A stretch of 12,472 bases of DNA from Candidatus Gastranaerophilales bacterium (lineage in GTDB: Bacteria; Cyanobacteriota; Vampirovibrionia; Gastranaerophilales; Gastranaerophilaceae): the NCBI GenBank assembly GCA_947628355.1, contig CANQZO010000029.1, forward strand, positions 1-12,472. The letters run 5' to 3'. Of the stretch, positions 1 through 7,654 are shown in pieces. The translations under genes and the position numbers were made by a program. Below the pieces are notes generated by a model. The model was not told the DNA's origin. It saw only the letters and a program-made list of their open reading frames with translations, and made no database searches. How positions within the stretch are numbered: the first letter of the stretch is position 1; every line of letters begins with the position of its first letter.

Positions 1-1287
1 GCTGATAAAGAAAATGCGATTAAAGCTATTAATGAAGTCGGGTTGTATAAATATATTGAAAAACCGTGGGATAATGACGAGCTTATAATTAATATTAAAA
101 ATGCTTATGAACGTTCGCAGTTGATTTCTTCTTTACAGGAAAAAAACTTGGAACTTGAAAGATATACAAATCATTTGGAAGACATTGTAAGGGCAAAATC
201 TGCTGATATTATTGATATGAATGAACGGTTAAATGCTGTTATTAATAATTGTGCTGATGGTATTTTGCTTGTTTCAAATTCGGGTGATGTTATTCACGCT
301 AATCCTGCAAGCGAAACTTTATTCGGTTTGGATTTAGGTATTATTCATACCAAGTCTGTTTTTGATTTATTTATATCCAATGAAATCGATTGGCAGAGTG
401 TTTTTTCAAAAAAAGAAGAATTACTTTTAAGAGATATTGAAATTATAAATGCTGTTAACGGAAATAAAATTCCTGTTGAAATAAGTTGTGCTTTTATTCC
501 GCCTAAAGATGAAACTCAAGACGAGAAATATGTTCTTGTTATCAGAAATGTCAGCTATCAAAAGGAAATGGAGCGTTTGCGCGATGACTTTATCGCTACC
601 CTTACTCATGATTTAAGGACTCCCGCATTAGCTGCCATTCAAACTCTTGAGTATTTTCTTAACGGTAAACTCGGGCAGCTTACGGATAAACAAAATATGC
701 TGCTTGAAACAATGAAAAAAAGCAATGAAGATATGCTTGGGCTTGTCAATACTTTGCTTGAAGTTTATAAATATGAAGCAGGCAGATTAAAACCCGTTAT
801 TACCGCTTTTCCTTTTGAACCGTTAATTAATGAATGTATCAGCCAAATTGAGCCTATAAGCTCCAAAAAAAATCAAAAAATTGAAAAAACTTTTATTAAT
901 CTTGACTCTGCAGATATTTGCGCTGACAGAAATGAACTTCGCCGCGTTATTGTTAACTTATTGGGCAATGCGGTTAAATATACTCAAGAGGGCGGATTAA
1001 TCGAAGTTAAAGCCCAAATTGACGGCGATGATGTCAGATTTTCCGTTAAAGACAACGGCGAGGGTATTTATAAAAAAGATATTCCCAAACTGTTTAAACG
1101 CTTTTCTCAGGGTACTCAAGAAAAACGCTCTATCAGTACAGGTTTAGGGCTATATCTTTCAAAACAAATTATTGATGCGCACGGGGGCAAAATCTGGCTT
1201 GAAAGCGATAAGGGAAAAGGCAGTGAATTTTTCTTTTTATTAATTAATGCGGTAAATTCTAAGAAAGAGGAAACTTTATGGACTTAA
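1..1287 (+). CDS. Hybrid sensor histidine kinase (REC-PAS-HisKA-HATPase), 5' partial
   Basis: The reading frame is open from base 1, so the gene begins left of the window; a TTG at 43 is not a credible start. Numbering from base 1, residues 1-37 are the end of a receiver domain, with the conserved lysine in YIEKPW (K21). A coiled-coil-like linker follows (about 38-75), then a PAS domain (about 75-185). The HisKA domain has the H-box THDLRTP with phospho-accepting H203. The ATPase domain has an N-box (VNLLGNAVKY, N319 and N323), a G1 box DNGEG (351-355), an F-box (FKRFSQG) and a G2 box TGLGLYLSK. All kinase boxes look intact, so it should autophosphorylate. No membrane segment is visible in the part seen, so it may be cytosolic. 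The end overlaps the response regulator by 10 bases, which makes that the likely partner. The family is confident; the signal sensed is unknown. Confidence 0.93.
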   Translation, partial: ADKENAIKAINEVGLYKYIEKPWDNDELIINIKNAYERSQLISSLQEKNLELERYTNHLEDIVRAKSADIIDMNERLNAVINNCADGILLVSNSGDVIHANPASETLFGLDLGIIHTKSVFDLFISNEIDWQSVFSKKEELLLRDIEIINAVNGNKIPVEISCAFIPPKDETQDEKYVLVIRNVSYQKEMERLRDDFIATLTHDLRTPALAAIQTLEYFLNGKLGQLTDKQNMLLETMKKSNEDMLGLVNTLLEVYKYEAGRLKPVITAFPFEPLINECISQIEPISSKKNQKIEKTFINLDSADICADRNELRRVIVNLLGNAVKYTQEGGLIEVKAQIDGDDVRFSVKDNGEGIYKKDIPKLFKRFSQGTQEKRSISTGLGLYLSKQIIDAHGGKIWLESDKGKGSEFFFLLINAVNSKKEETLWT

Positions 1288-1952
1288 TAAAGGTTTTATT
1301 GATTGAAGATCATACTATGGTTAGGCTCGGGTTATCTCTTGTATTTGAAAACTGCAGTAATATTGATTTAATAGGTGAAGCTGATAACGGGAAAACGGGT
1401 GTTGAGCTTGCTATGAAACTTAATCCCGATGTTGTTTTAATGGATATCGGACTTCCAGAACTTGACGGAATTCAAGCTACCGCATTGATTAAAAAAAACA
1501 ATCCCAATATGAAAATTTTAGTTTTTACTTCACGCGAAAGTGAGGACGATGTTTTTGATGCACTCTCTGCGGGTGCTGACGGATATATTATGAAAGGTGC
1601 TAATGAGGAACAGCTTATCAGTGCAATTAAAGCCGTGGCAGAGGGTACTGCCTGGCTTGACCCCGCTATTGCAAGACTTGTTCTTTCTAATGTTAAGAAA
1701 AATACTTCTTCTGCTCCTGTTAATGCTCAAAAAAATACCGTTTATCCGCTTAAAAATACATACGGATTGACTGAAAGAGAACTTGAAGTCTTAGCTTTAA
1801 TTGTTGAGGGGCTTGATAATGCTCAAATCTCTAAAAAACTTGTTATTACTCTTTCTACCGCAAAGGCTCATGTTCATAGTATTTTGCAAAAATTGTATGT
1901 TAAAAACAGAACTCAAGCTACTATTCAAGCTGTTAAAGAGGGGCTTGTTTAA
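1278..1952 (+). CDS. NarL/FixJ-family response regulator (REC + LuxR HTH)
   Basis: This is a 224-residue two-domain transcription regulator. The receiver domain (about 4-120) has the acidic pair E10/D11, phospho-acceptor D56 in LMDIGLPELDG, T84/S85 and K106, so it should accept phosphate. The C-terminal LuxR-type helix-turn-helix (about 163-224) starts with LTERELEVLALIVEGLDN and includes the recognition-helix region STAKAHVHSILQKL. The ATG at 1278 is preceded by GAGG at 1267-1270, seven bases away, and lies inside the end of the kinase gene. The stop overlaps the next ATG by one base (TAATG). It is most likely the output regulator of the upstream kinase; its targets cannot be read from the sequence, though the coupled downstream gene is an obvious candidate. 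Confidence 0.95.
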   Translation: MDLIKVLLIEDHTMVRLGLSLVFENCSNIDLIGEADNGKTGVELAMKLNPDVVLMDIGLPELDGIQATALIKKNNPNMKILVFTSRESEDDVFDALSAGADGYIMKGANEEQLISAIKAVAEGTAWLDPAIARLVLSNVKKNTSSAPVNAQKNTVYPLKNTYGLTERELEVLALIVEGLDNAQISKKLVITLSTAKAHVHSILQKLYVKNRTQATIQAVKEGLV

Positions 1953-2983
1953 TGAGGTTTAAACTTTTTTTTATTTTTATTTGTGTTTTCTTTTTGCCCT
2001 TACTTACTCTTGCAGATGATGAGTTAAGCGAAACAAATCAGCCTCAAATTACTCTCAAACAAAAGGATGAAAGAACTCTCAATGAAAAATTCAGAGAAAA
2101 ATTGCATCTGCCTAAGACTAAAAAAATTTATTATCATAATATTGATAAATCACATCTGCCTGTATCTATGGATGATTATTACAAAATGGCTGCGGATAAA
2201 AAAAGAAAAGATTTTGTTATCCCAAAGCCCGATTTTACCCCTGTCGGAGATATTATATTGCCCGACCCTCAGTTTAGAGTTATAAGATATAATACTCCCC
2301 CGGGACAGCGTAATATTGACCTTTCTAAAATAGTTTCCAATAGAACGGCAGCTTCCGCGGGGATTCTTTCTCCCGATAAAACAAAAATGGTTTATACAAA
2401 ATGTTTCTTTTATCCGAGATTTTCTCAAACTTCTTCTGCAGCTTATTTTATTCCGATTGCTAATCCTGATGATGCTTATGATGTCTTATATTCTACAAAT
2501 GTTATGCAGGGAAATCCTAATCCGATTGTTTCTGTCGGTATGGATGATTTCGTTGATTTTCGTTTTGTTTCGCTTTTTCCTATTGATTGGTCTAAAGATT
2601 CTTCTAAAATTGCTTTTAAAGAAAAAATCGGTTCTAACCTTGAGGAAACTTGGCAGACTAACGTTATTATTTATGACTTTAAATCAAAATCCTGGAAACG
2701 TCTTACTGCGGTTCGTGAGGCTATTATTTATTGGTGGCGTGAAAATAAAAATGTTGATTTAAAAGATTATATGTGGGATATTTTCCCTGTCGGCTGGGAT
2801 AAAAATAATCCCGAAAGGCTTATTGTTTATGCTTATGCCTTTACTAAAGACCTGCCTTTATTCCTTGGTACTTGGAGTATTGATTACAACGAAGAAAAAT
2901 CAATGCTTGTTTCTGCTGATTCTACTTCCGTTCAGATTGATTTAAACGGCTTCGGGCTTAAAGAAATTAAGCTCGCTCATTAA
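1952..2983 (+). CDS. Secreted protein of unknown function with propeller-like repeats
   Basis: This 343-residue protein has a clear N-terminal signal peptide: MRFK, a hydrophobic core at about 5-20, and a likely cleavage after LTLA (21/22). There is no lipobox cysteine and no other membrane segment, so it is probably periplasmic or exported. After a charged stretch (25-95), three segments resemble the TolB/WD40-like motif of a Ser/Asp-rich turn followed by a beta strand: around 139-149 (LSPDKTKMVY), 212-223 (DWSKDSSKIAF) and 281-294 (GWDKNNPERLIVY). That suggests a partial beta-propeller. I do not recognise the family. Its ATG overlaps the regulator's stop (TAATG), with AGAGGGG just upstream, so it is translationally coupled to the two-component pair. 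Its last 42 bases overlap the convergent gene on the other strand. Function unknown. Confidence 0.85.
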   Translation: MRFKLFFIFICVFFLPLLTLADDELSETNQPQITLKQKDERTLNEKFREKLHLPKTKKIYYHNIDKSHLPVSMDDYYKMAADKKRKDFVIPKPDFTPVGDIILPDPQFRVIRYNTPPGQRNIDLSKIVSNRTAASAGILSPDKTKMVYTKCFFYPRFSQTSSAAYFIPIANPDDAYDVLYSTNVMQGNPNPIVSVGMDDFVDFRFVSLFPIDWSKDSSKIAFKEKIGSNLEETWQTNVIIYDFKSKSWKRLTAVREAIIYWWRENKNVDLKDYMWDIFPVGWDKNNPERLIVYAYAFTKDLPLFLGTWSIDYNEEKSMLVSADSTSVQIDLNGFGLKEIKLAH

Positions 2984-3748
2984 ATTTATGCTTTTTCTTA
3001 TGTCTTCTTCCGTGAACATTTCAAGCACTATTGTCGGATTTAATTTTAATTTTTCTAATTGCTTAAATACTTCTTTATAATTTACGGTTCCGTTGCTTAA
3101 GTTAGAGTGGTCGTCATTTTTACCGAAATTGTTGTGTATGTGCATGTGATACAAGTTATTTCCGTATTCTTTTATCCAGTCAACCGCTTTTGTTTGATGT
3201 GCGTATAAATTTACGTGACCCGTATCTAATGCGAGTTTTAGATTTGGCGAGTTGACTTTTTCTATTAATTCTAGGCAAAAATTGGGTTCTGTTTCAAATA
3301 CGTTCTCTATTACAGCTATAATACCAGTTTTTTCAAATTCTTTTATAAAATCTTTATAGAATGCAGTAAAATTTTTTTTAAATTGTTCTATTGAACCATA
3401 GTGCTTTGTTCCTTTATTTCCGCTATGAAAAAGAATTGTATCGGCTTTTATTCCTTTCCCGATTTCAAAAGACTCAAAACATCTTTGCTGTGACATCTTT
3501 CTTAAAATACAATCCTGCGACGCTATATTTACATCGGAAAACATCCCGTGCAGTGTTCTGCGCCCATTAAAGTCTTTTATTTCATCGTTAATTATATCAA
3601 TTGTTTCTTTTACTGTCAGTTTTTCATCTTTATATAACGGCACTCTGCTGATTTCAAGCCCTAATCCCAGTTCTTGTGCCAGCTTGGCACTCTTTTTAAT
3701 TGTTCCTTTTGCGGATGACGATATTAATATTTTGTCTTTGCTTTTCAT
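2942..3748 (-). CDS. Sugar phosphate isomerase/epimerase-like TIM barrel (AP endonuclease 2 family)
   Basis: This 268-residue protein fits the xylose-isomerase-like TIM-barrel family, which includes endonuclease IV and many sugar isomerases and epimerases. Candidate metal ligands sit on successive strands as in that family: H67 (TLHG), H108 (LFHSG), E148 (AVIENVFE), D175 and H178 (LALDTGHVN), H203 with H201/H205 (HMHIHN), D213/H214 and E243 (VLEMF). It is probably a metal-dependent cytosolic enzyme. Length (about 270) is normal and no signal peptide is visible. The exact substrate cannot be inferred; an endonuclease IV role is less likely because the diagnostic long endonuclease IV motifs are not obvious. 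Its ATG overlaps the upstream gene's stop (TAATG), so the two are translationally coupled. Its 3' end overlaps the convergent secreted-protein gene. Confidence 0.85.
   Translation of the reverse strand: MKSKDKILISSSAKGTIKKSAKLAQELGLGLEISRVPLYKDEKLTVKETIDIINDEIKDFNGRRTLHGMFSDVNIASQDCILRKMSQQRCFESFEIGKGIKADTILFHSGNKGTKHYGSIEQFKKNFTAFYKDFIKEFEKTGIIAVIENVFETEPNFCLELIEKVNSPNLKLALDTGHVNLYAHQTKAVDWIKEYGNNLYHMHIHNNFGKNDDHSNLSNGTVNYKEVFKQLEKLKLNPTIVLEMFTEEDIRKSINLMSELNFFKPEAV
2954..2974. terminator. Possible stem-loop at the convergent gene junction
   Basis: An 8-base stem (GGGCTTAA with TTAAGCTC, one G-T pair) with a 5-base loop AGAAA lies inside the 42-base overlap of the two convergent genes. On the + strand a T-rich stretch (CTTTTTCTT) follows only after about 16 bases, and on the - strand there is no T tract. 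It is therefore not a canonical intrinsic terminator. It is the only hairpin I see where both transcripts must end, so a role in bidirectional termination is possible but unproven. Confidence 0.25.
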
Positions 3749-4992
3749 TATATTCTGTATAATTTCTGTAAACTTTTTGCTTGTATATGTTCGTTTATCA
3801 TTTCTTTTATTATTAATGTTAATTTTTCATTTGTATATTCATCAATATTATAATTAATTTTCTTAACTTTTGCCTTCTTATTTTCTTCTATATGTTTTAT
3901 TTCAATTATAACTTGAGGATATTCAATATATTTAATTTTTAATTCGCTTGTCAGTTCTTTTGATTGAAGTATTAAATTACTTTCCGTTTCCTTTATTTCA
4001 TATTTTATTTCACTCCCGTCAAGTTTATCATTGTATTCTGCTTGCATTTGATAAAAAACAGGGGCAGTTATACTTTCTGTTTCTTTATAAAATTTTTCTG
4101 CATCATATTGTTTGGGGGCGATTTTTGCATTTTTATCTTTTTGAGGGATTTGTGTTATAAAATTAAATTCTTTTCCTTCTGATATTTGTTTTTTCATTTT
4201 GGAATATAATAATTCTTCTGTTTTTTCAAATGACTCCGTTATTTCTATTGCATTTGCATAAATTATACATTCATTTTTTAATATCTTTTTTATACGCTCT
4301 ATTATTATTGGCGTATTTTCTTCATTTGAATTATACAATACTGCATAAAAACCGCTTCCTTTTCCGTAGGATATTATGTCATTATTTCGCAGTAATTCTT
4401 TTATTTTTTTGCCTATTTGGCTTATATTAACTACTTTATTATCTTTAGACATGGGTTTTAAATAAAGAAATACGCTGTTATTATCATTTTCATCTTTTAT
4501 CTTAGCAAATACTTTATTTATTATTCTTGCTCCGCTGTCTTTTGTATATATTCCGTTTTGTTTATCTATTATATTTTCCCATTTTAATATTTCTTCATTT
4601 GCATCTATCTGTTGATATAAAACTGATTTTTGTAATGTTAAAAATATTCTTATAAGTATTATTGCATCACTGTCATTTAAAAAGAAAAAGTCATCTATTC
4701 CGTTATCAAACGCATAAAATAATGCTTCTTCATCGGGTTTGTCCATTACAAATATTATAGGTACTTTATTTAGGGATTTTATTTTACGTATTTCTTTTAA
4801 TATTCCTATTGAATCTGTTTTTCCCTTATATAAAATTATAAGATTCGGACACATTAAGTTTAATGCAGAAATTGTTTCTATATAATTTACGGATTGTATA
4901 TTATCGCATTCTCGTAATAATTTTATTTTTGTACTTATTATTTCGCTTACTTGATTATCATTGGATATTATTAATATTGAATTATTTTTCAA
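3748..4992 (-). CDS. Degenerate receiver + GGDEF-like protein, function unknown
   Basis: This 414-residue protein appears to have three parts. Residues 4-120 follow the pattern of a receiver domain (ILIISNDNQ, then PNLIILYKG, then PIIFVMD), but the phospho-acceptor aspartate position is Y55, one acidic residue is N11, and the threonine and lysine sites are also lost. Residues about 140-275 resemble a GGDEF domain (NGIYTKDSGARI, then RNNDIISYGKGSGFYAVL), with the signature changed to GKGSGF (210-215), so cyclase activity is unlikely. Residues 290-414 are a Lys/Glu/Ile-rich region I do not recognise. The start is TTG at 4992, preceded by AAAGG eight bases upstream; no ATG is nearby. The stop overlaps the next gene's ATG by one base. 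The gene lies 15 bases after the CorA-family gene. It is likely a non-enzymatic signalling or scaffold protein; this is inference from degenerate motifs. Confidence 0.75.
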   Translation of the reverse strand: MKNNSILIISNDNQVSEIISTKIKLLRECDNIQSVNYIETISALNLMCPNLIILYKGKTDSIGILKEIRKIKSLNKVPIIFVMDKPDEEALFYAFDNGIDDFFFLNDSDAIILIRIFLTLQKSVLYQQIDANEEILKWENIIDKQNGIYTKDSGARIINKVFAKIKDENDNNSVFLYLKPMSKDNKVVNISQIGKKIKELLRNNDIISYGKGSGFYAVLYNSNEENTPIIIERIKKILKNECIIYANAIEITESFEKTEELLYSKMKKQISEGKEFNFITQIPQKDKNAKIAPKQYDAEKFYKETESITAPVFYQMQAEYNDKLDGSEIKYEIKETESNLILQSKELTSELKIKYIEYPQVIIEIKHIEENKKAKVKKINYNIDEYTNEKLTLIIKEMINEHIQAKSLQKLYRI

Positions 4993-5007
4993 TGCTTATG
5001 CCTTTTT

Positions 5008-5958
5008 TTAAAACATACCTTTTTTTCTGAAATAAAATACTACAGCAATTGAGGTTATTATTGATAATGCGACTACTATTAAAAATCCGTACGGGTTATT
5101 TCCGTATGGTACTCTTACGTTCATTCCCCATAATCCGCCTATCATTGTAGGTATTGACATTATTATGGTTATTGCTGCCAAAAACTTCATTACAAGGTTT
5201 AAATTATTATTTATTATTGAGGCAAAACCTTCCATCATTGCTTCTAATATCATTCGGTGCATATCTACCATTTCTATTGCCTGACGTGTATCTATTATTA
5301 CATCCTCCAGCAAATCCAAATCTTCTTCAGTGGTTTTGATGTAATTTGCCGAGGTTGAATTTGTCATCCTCAATATTTTTTGAAGCACTATATCATTGTC
5401 TTTTAATGCAGTTGAAAAATATACAAGCGTCTTTTGGATTTCCATTAATTGAAACAGCGCTTTATTATTTGTTGCTTTTTGCAGCTCATTTTCTATATTT
5501 TCTGTTGTTCTGTTTATTACGTCCAAATATTTTAAATAAAATTTTACCGATCGATACAGTATTTTTAACATAAATTCTGTTTTATTTCGTGTATCAAAAC
5601 TGTATGATGTTGATTCATTAAAAGATGATAAAATGTTATTATCCATTGAACATACTGTCATTATTGATGTGGGAGTGTATATTATACCCATTGGCAATGT
5701 ATCAAAAGAACCCTCATCGGTCATTATCGGTAAATTTGTAATTATAAGTAAATTTCCGTCTTCGATTTCTATACGTGATCTTTCGTCTAAGTCCAATGAA
5801 TTTCTTAAAAAGTCTTCTTCCAATCCTAAAACTAATGAAACTTGTTTTATTTCTTCTTCCGTAGGATTTATCAAACTGAACCATGAACCTGATACAGCCT
5901 CACTTATACTTAATTGTGCCAGTTGTTTATTTTCTTCTGTTTTTAATATCTTTATCAT
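5008..5958 (-). CDS. corA: CorA-family divalent cation transporter
   Basis: This 316-residue protein has the CorA layout: a cytosolic alpha/beta N-terminal domain (1-130), a long helical region rich in charged residues (130-255), and two C-terminal membrane helices (about 256-277 and 290-310). The signature GMN motif at 278-280 sits at the end of the first helix (GGLWGMN). The protein ends with a short basic tail (RKKGMF), as is typical. The family forms pentameric inner-membrane channels for Mg2+, and some members carry Co2+, Ni2+ or export Zn2+. The loop after GMN is VRVPYGNNP, lacking the common MPE triplet, so ion preference is uncertain. The ATG at 5958 has only a weak upstream GAGA. The 58-base gap upstream shows no convincing promoter, so readthrough from the protease gene is likely. 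Confidence 0.92.
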   Translation of the reverse strand: MIKILKTEENKQLAQLSISEAVSGSWFSLINPTEEEIKQVSLVLGLEEDFLRNSLDLDERSRIEIEDGNLLIITNLPIMTDEGSFDTLPMGIIYTPTSIMTVCSMDNNILSSFNESTSYSFDTRNKTEFMLKILYRSVKFYLKYLDVINRTTENIENELQKATNNKALFQLMEIQKTLVYFSTALKDNDIVLQKILRMTNSTSANYIKTTEEDLDLLEDVIIDTRQAIEMVDMHRMILEAMMEGFASIINNNLNLVMKFLAAITIIMSIPTMIGGLWGMNVRVPYGNNPYGFLIVVALSIITSIAVVFYFRKKGMF

Positions 5959-6016
5959 TTTGCTATTCTCAGATTCTACATATAAATTAAATCATAAAGT
6001 TTAGTTTATTTAAAGT

Positions 6017-7600
6017 TTATTTTGCTGCATTGTTATATAATCTGTTATCTTCTATCAATTTTGTTAATAACATTTGTTCCGTATAATTTGCTTGCTGTTC
6101 TTTTATTGCTTTATACCTGTTCTTAAATGCTTGATTATTATATATAAAAAAATACTTTTGGGCTTTGTTTTTTGGCTGATATATATCTTCCAATACTTTG
6201 GGAAGTTTTAAGTAATATAAAGACGGTGTTTGTTCGGTTGTATGTGTATATATTTTATTCTCGATACATATTAAAATCAGTATTAATTTTAGTTCATCTT
6301 CACTGCTTAGAGTATTATTTTCTTTGCCGTATTTTATAAAATCTGTTGCACAATTTTCCAATTGTTTTATTGAATTATTAAATAATAAATTTGGCAGCAG
6401 AGTATATGTTTTATATTTTAAAGCATTTGTTATATCTTGGGGAGTTAATTTCTTTTTTCCTTCTTTTTGTGCTTCTTTTAGCAATCTTATTATATTATTA
6501 TATGTTTCTTTATCTATTCTTTGATTATTATTAAATAAACTTTTATTATTATTTTTATATGTTTTCCAGAATTGTGTTAAGTCCGAATTCCCTTGGGTTA
6601 CACAATATTCAAATGCTTTTTTGTATTTTCCATCGCTGTTTATTATCGGGTTTATTAAAAAATAGTCAAATAACGCTATTCTCTCATTTTTTAAATATTT
6701 ATTTTCTTTGCTGATATTGTATACTATCCAGTCAGTGTTATTAAATTCTTTTACTATATTTCTTAACATTCCCTCGTTTTTCGGCAGATTATAATAGTCT
6801 ATTATATAATCAGAAAGGTTGTACGCGCTTATTTCTATGGGATTTCTTATTTTCTCCGAAATGATGTATAAGTCCGCATAAATACTTATTAAATCCAATC
6901 TGTTTTGATTTATATATCTTTGCAATGCTTCTTTATAATATTCGGGTTTAAACCCTCTTATGTATGCCTGCTTTGCTGCTTTACTCCAAAATTCTTTATT
7001 TATATTTTTTATATTGTTTTTTTGCATAAATTGCAGAAATTCATCTTCGCCCATTACTCTTACCAATTTAGCAACGGTATCAAAGTGTTCTATTTCATGG
7101 GCTAGTATTGCAACTGTTTCTTTAGTGCTTAATTTGTATAATATATCTTTATTTACGTGTATCTCTCCCGAAGGTATGTCAAAGTAAGCTGCCGTATAAC
7201 TTCCTTGTGAAATAGTGTCATCAACTTTTACTTTTATTAAATTTTCTCTATAGCCTTTATTTTTTATTATTTTATTAATTATTGCGGTTAGTGATGAAAT
7301 ATTTTTTGACGGATATTGTTTTAGTTCATCAAGCATACTGTTATATGTATATGACGGGGTTATGGTTTCCGTTTTTATTTCTTTATTTACAAATTTTATT
7401 TTTTCTTTTTTTTCTACAGGTTTAGATACTTGTATGTAGTTATTGTTTTTCTTAGTAATTATTTTTTTTACGGATTTAAAATTTTCTTCAGGAGCGATTT
7501 TTACTGTCGGATGAACACTATATAATCCTATAACTAAAAGAAGAAGTGACATTAATATTAAAAATCTTAAAGATATTATTTGATTTTTGTCTGATTTCAT
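6017..7600 (-). CDS. Membrane-anchored HEXXH protein, probable M48-like metalloprotease
   Basis: The chosen start (ATG at 7600) gives 527 residues. It has AGGAGTG five bases upstream; a longer frame from 7627 would start inside the promoter -10 box and is rejected. A single N-terminal hydrophobic segment (about 12-29) should anchor the protein, with the rest probably outside the cytosol. A Lys/Glu-rich linker follows. At about 157-172 the stretch KLSTKETVAILAHEIEH contains an HEXXH zinc motif (H168, E169, H172), preceded by GEIHVNKDIL as in M48-like peptidases. In M48 enzymes the third ligand is a glutamate in an ExEAD-like motif about 60-70 residues later; here the matching segment is SIYAD (239-243), which lacks that glutamate. 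The remaining 280 residues are helical, Asn/Lys-rich and unrecognised. Protease activity is therefore plausible but not certain. Confidence 0.78.
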   Translation of the reverse strand: MKSDKNQIISLRFLILMSLLLLVIGLYSVHPTVKIAPEENFKSVKKIITKKNNNYIQVSKPVEKKEKIKFVNKEIKTETITPSYTYNSMLDELKQYPSKNISSLTAIINKIIKNKGYRENLIKVKVDDTISQGSYTAAYFDIPSGEIHVNKDILYKLSTKETVAILAHEIEHFDTVAKLVRVMGEDEFLQFMQKNNIKNINKEFWSKAAKQAYIRGFKPEYYKEALQRYINQNRLDLISIYADLYIISEKIRNPIEISAYNLSDYIIDYYNLPKNEGMLRNIVKEFNNTDWIVYNISKENKYLKNERIALFDYFLINPIINSDGKYKKAFEYCVTQGNSDLTQFWKTYKNNNKSLFNNNQRIDKETYNNIIRLLKEAQKEGKKKLTPQDITNALKYKTYTLLPNLLFNNSIKQLENCATDFIKYGKENNTLSSEDELKLILILICIENKIYTHTTEQTPSLYYLKLPKVLEDIYQPKNKAQKYFFIYNNQAFKNRYKAIKEQQANYTEQMLLTKLIEDNRLYNNAAK

Positions 7601-7605
7601 TAATT

Positions 7606-7612
7606 CACTCCT
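7606..7612 (-). promoter_or_regulatory. Ribosome binding site that fixes the HEXXH protein start
   Basis: AGGAGTG on the - strand lies five bases before the ATG at 7600. It has no matching site for the longer frame beginning at 7627, so it decides the start codon. Confidence 0.8.
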
Positions 7613-7625
7613 GTTTATTGTGAAC

Positions 7626-7654
7626 ATTATATCATATCGTTTGTTTTATGGCAC
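7626..7654 (-). promoter_or_regulatory. Extended -10 sigma70-type promoter for the HEXXH gene
   Basis: On the - strand there is a perfect -10 box TATAAT (7626-7631) preceded by TGA (7632-7634), giving the extended -10 form TGnTATAAT. A -35-like GTGCCA (7649-7654, four of six matches to TTGACA) is separated by an ideal 17 bases. The -35 overlaps the last two sense codons of yidD. Transcription would start near 7619, leaving a leader of roughly 20 bases that holds the ribosome site. It probably drives the HEXXH gene and the genes after it. Confidence 0.65.

Noticed and set aside
43..45. TTG as the start codon of the sensor kinase
   Set aside because: The frame is open to base 1 and encodes recognisable receiver-domain sequence before it; the gene is cut by the window edge.
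3948..4430. Hydrophobic small open frames on the + strand opposite the 3748-4992 gene
   Set aside because: They are antisense shadows of an AT-rich Lys/Asn-rich gene, which reads as Phe/Leu-rich on the other strand; no ribosome sites support them.
5973..5978. TAGAAT as a -10 box for the CorA-family gene
   Set aside because: No acceptable -35 lies at 16-18 bases, and the predicted transcript start would leave only about eight bases before the ATG.
6003..6021. Two AGTTTATT direct repeats 11 bases apart between the CorA and HEXXH genes
   Set aside because: The spacing of about one helical turn looks operator-like, but the second copy runs into the HEXXH gene's stop and last codon and the region is low-complexity AT sequence, so chance is likely.
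7601..7627. Longer N terminus of the HEXXH protein starting at 7627
   Set aside because: No ribosome site precedes it, and it would begin inside the -10 box; the ATG at 7600 has AGGAGTG at five bases.
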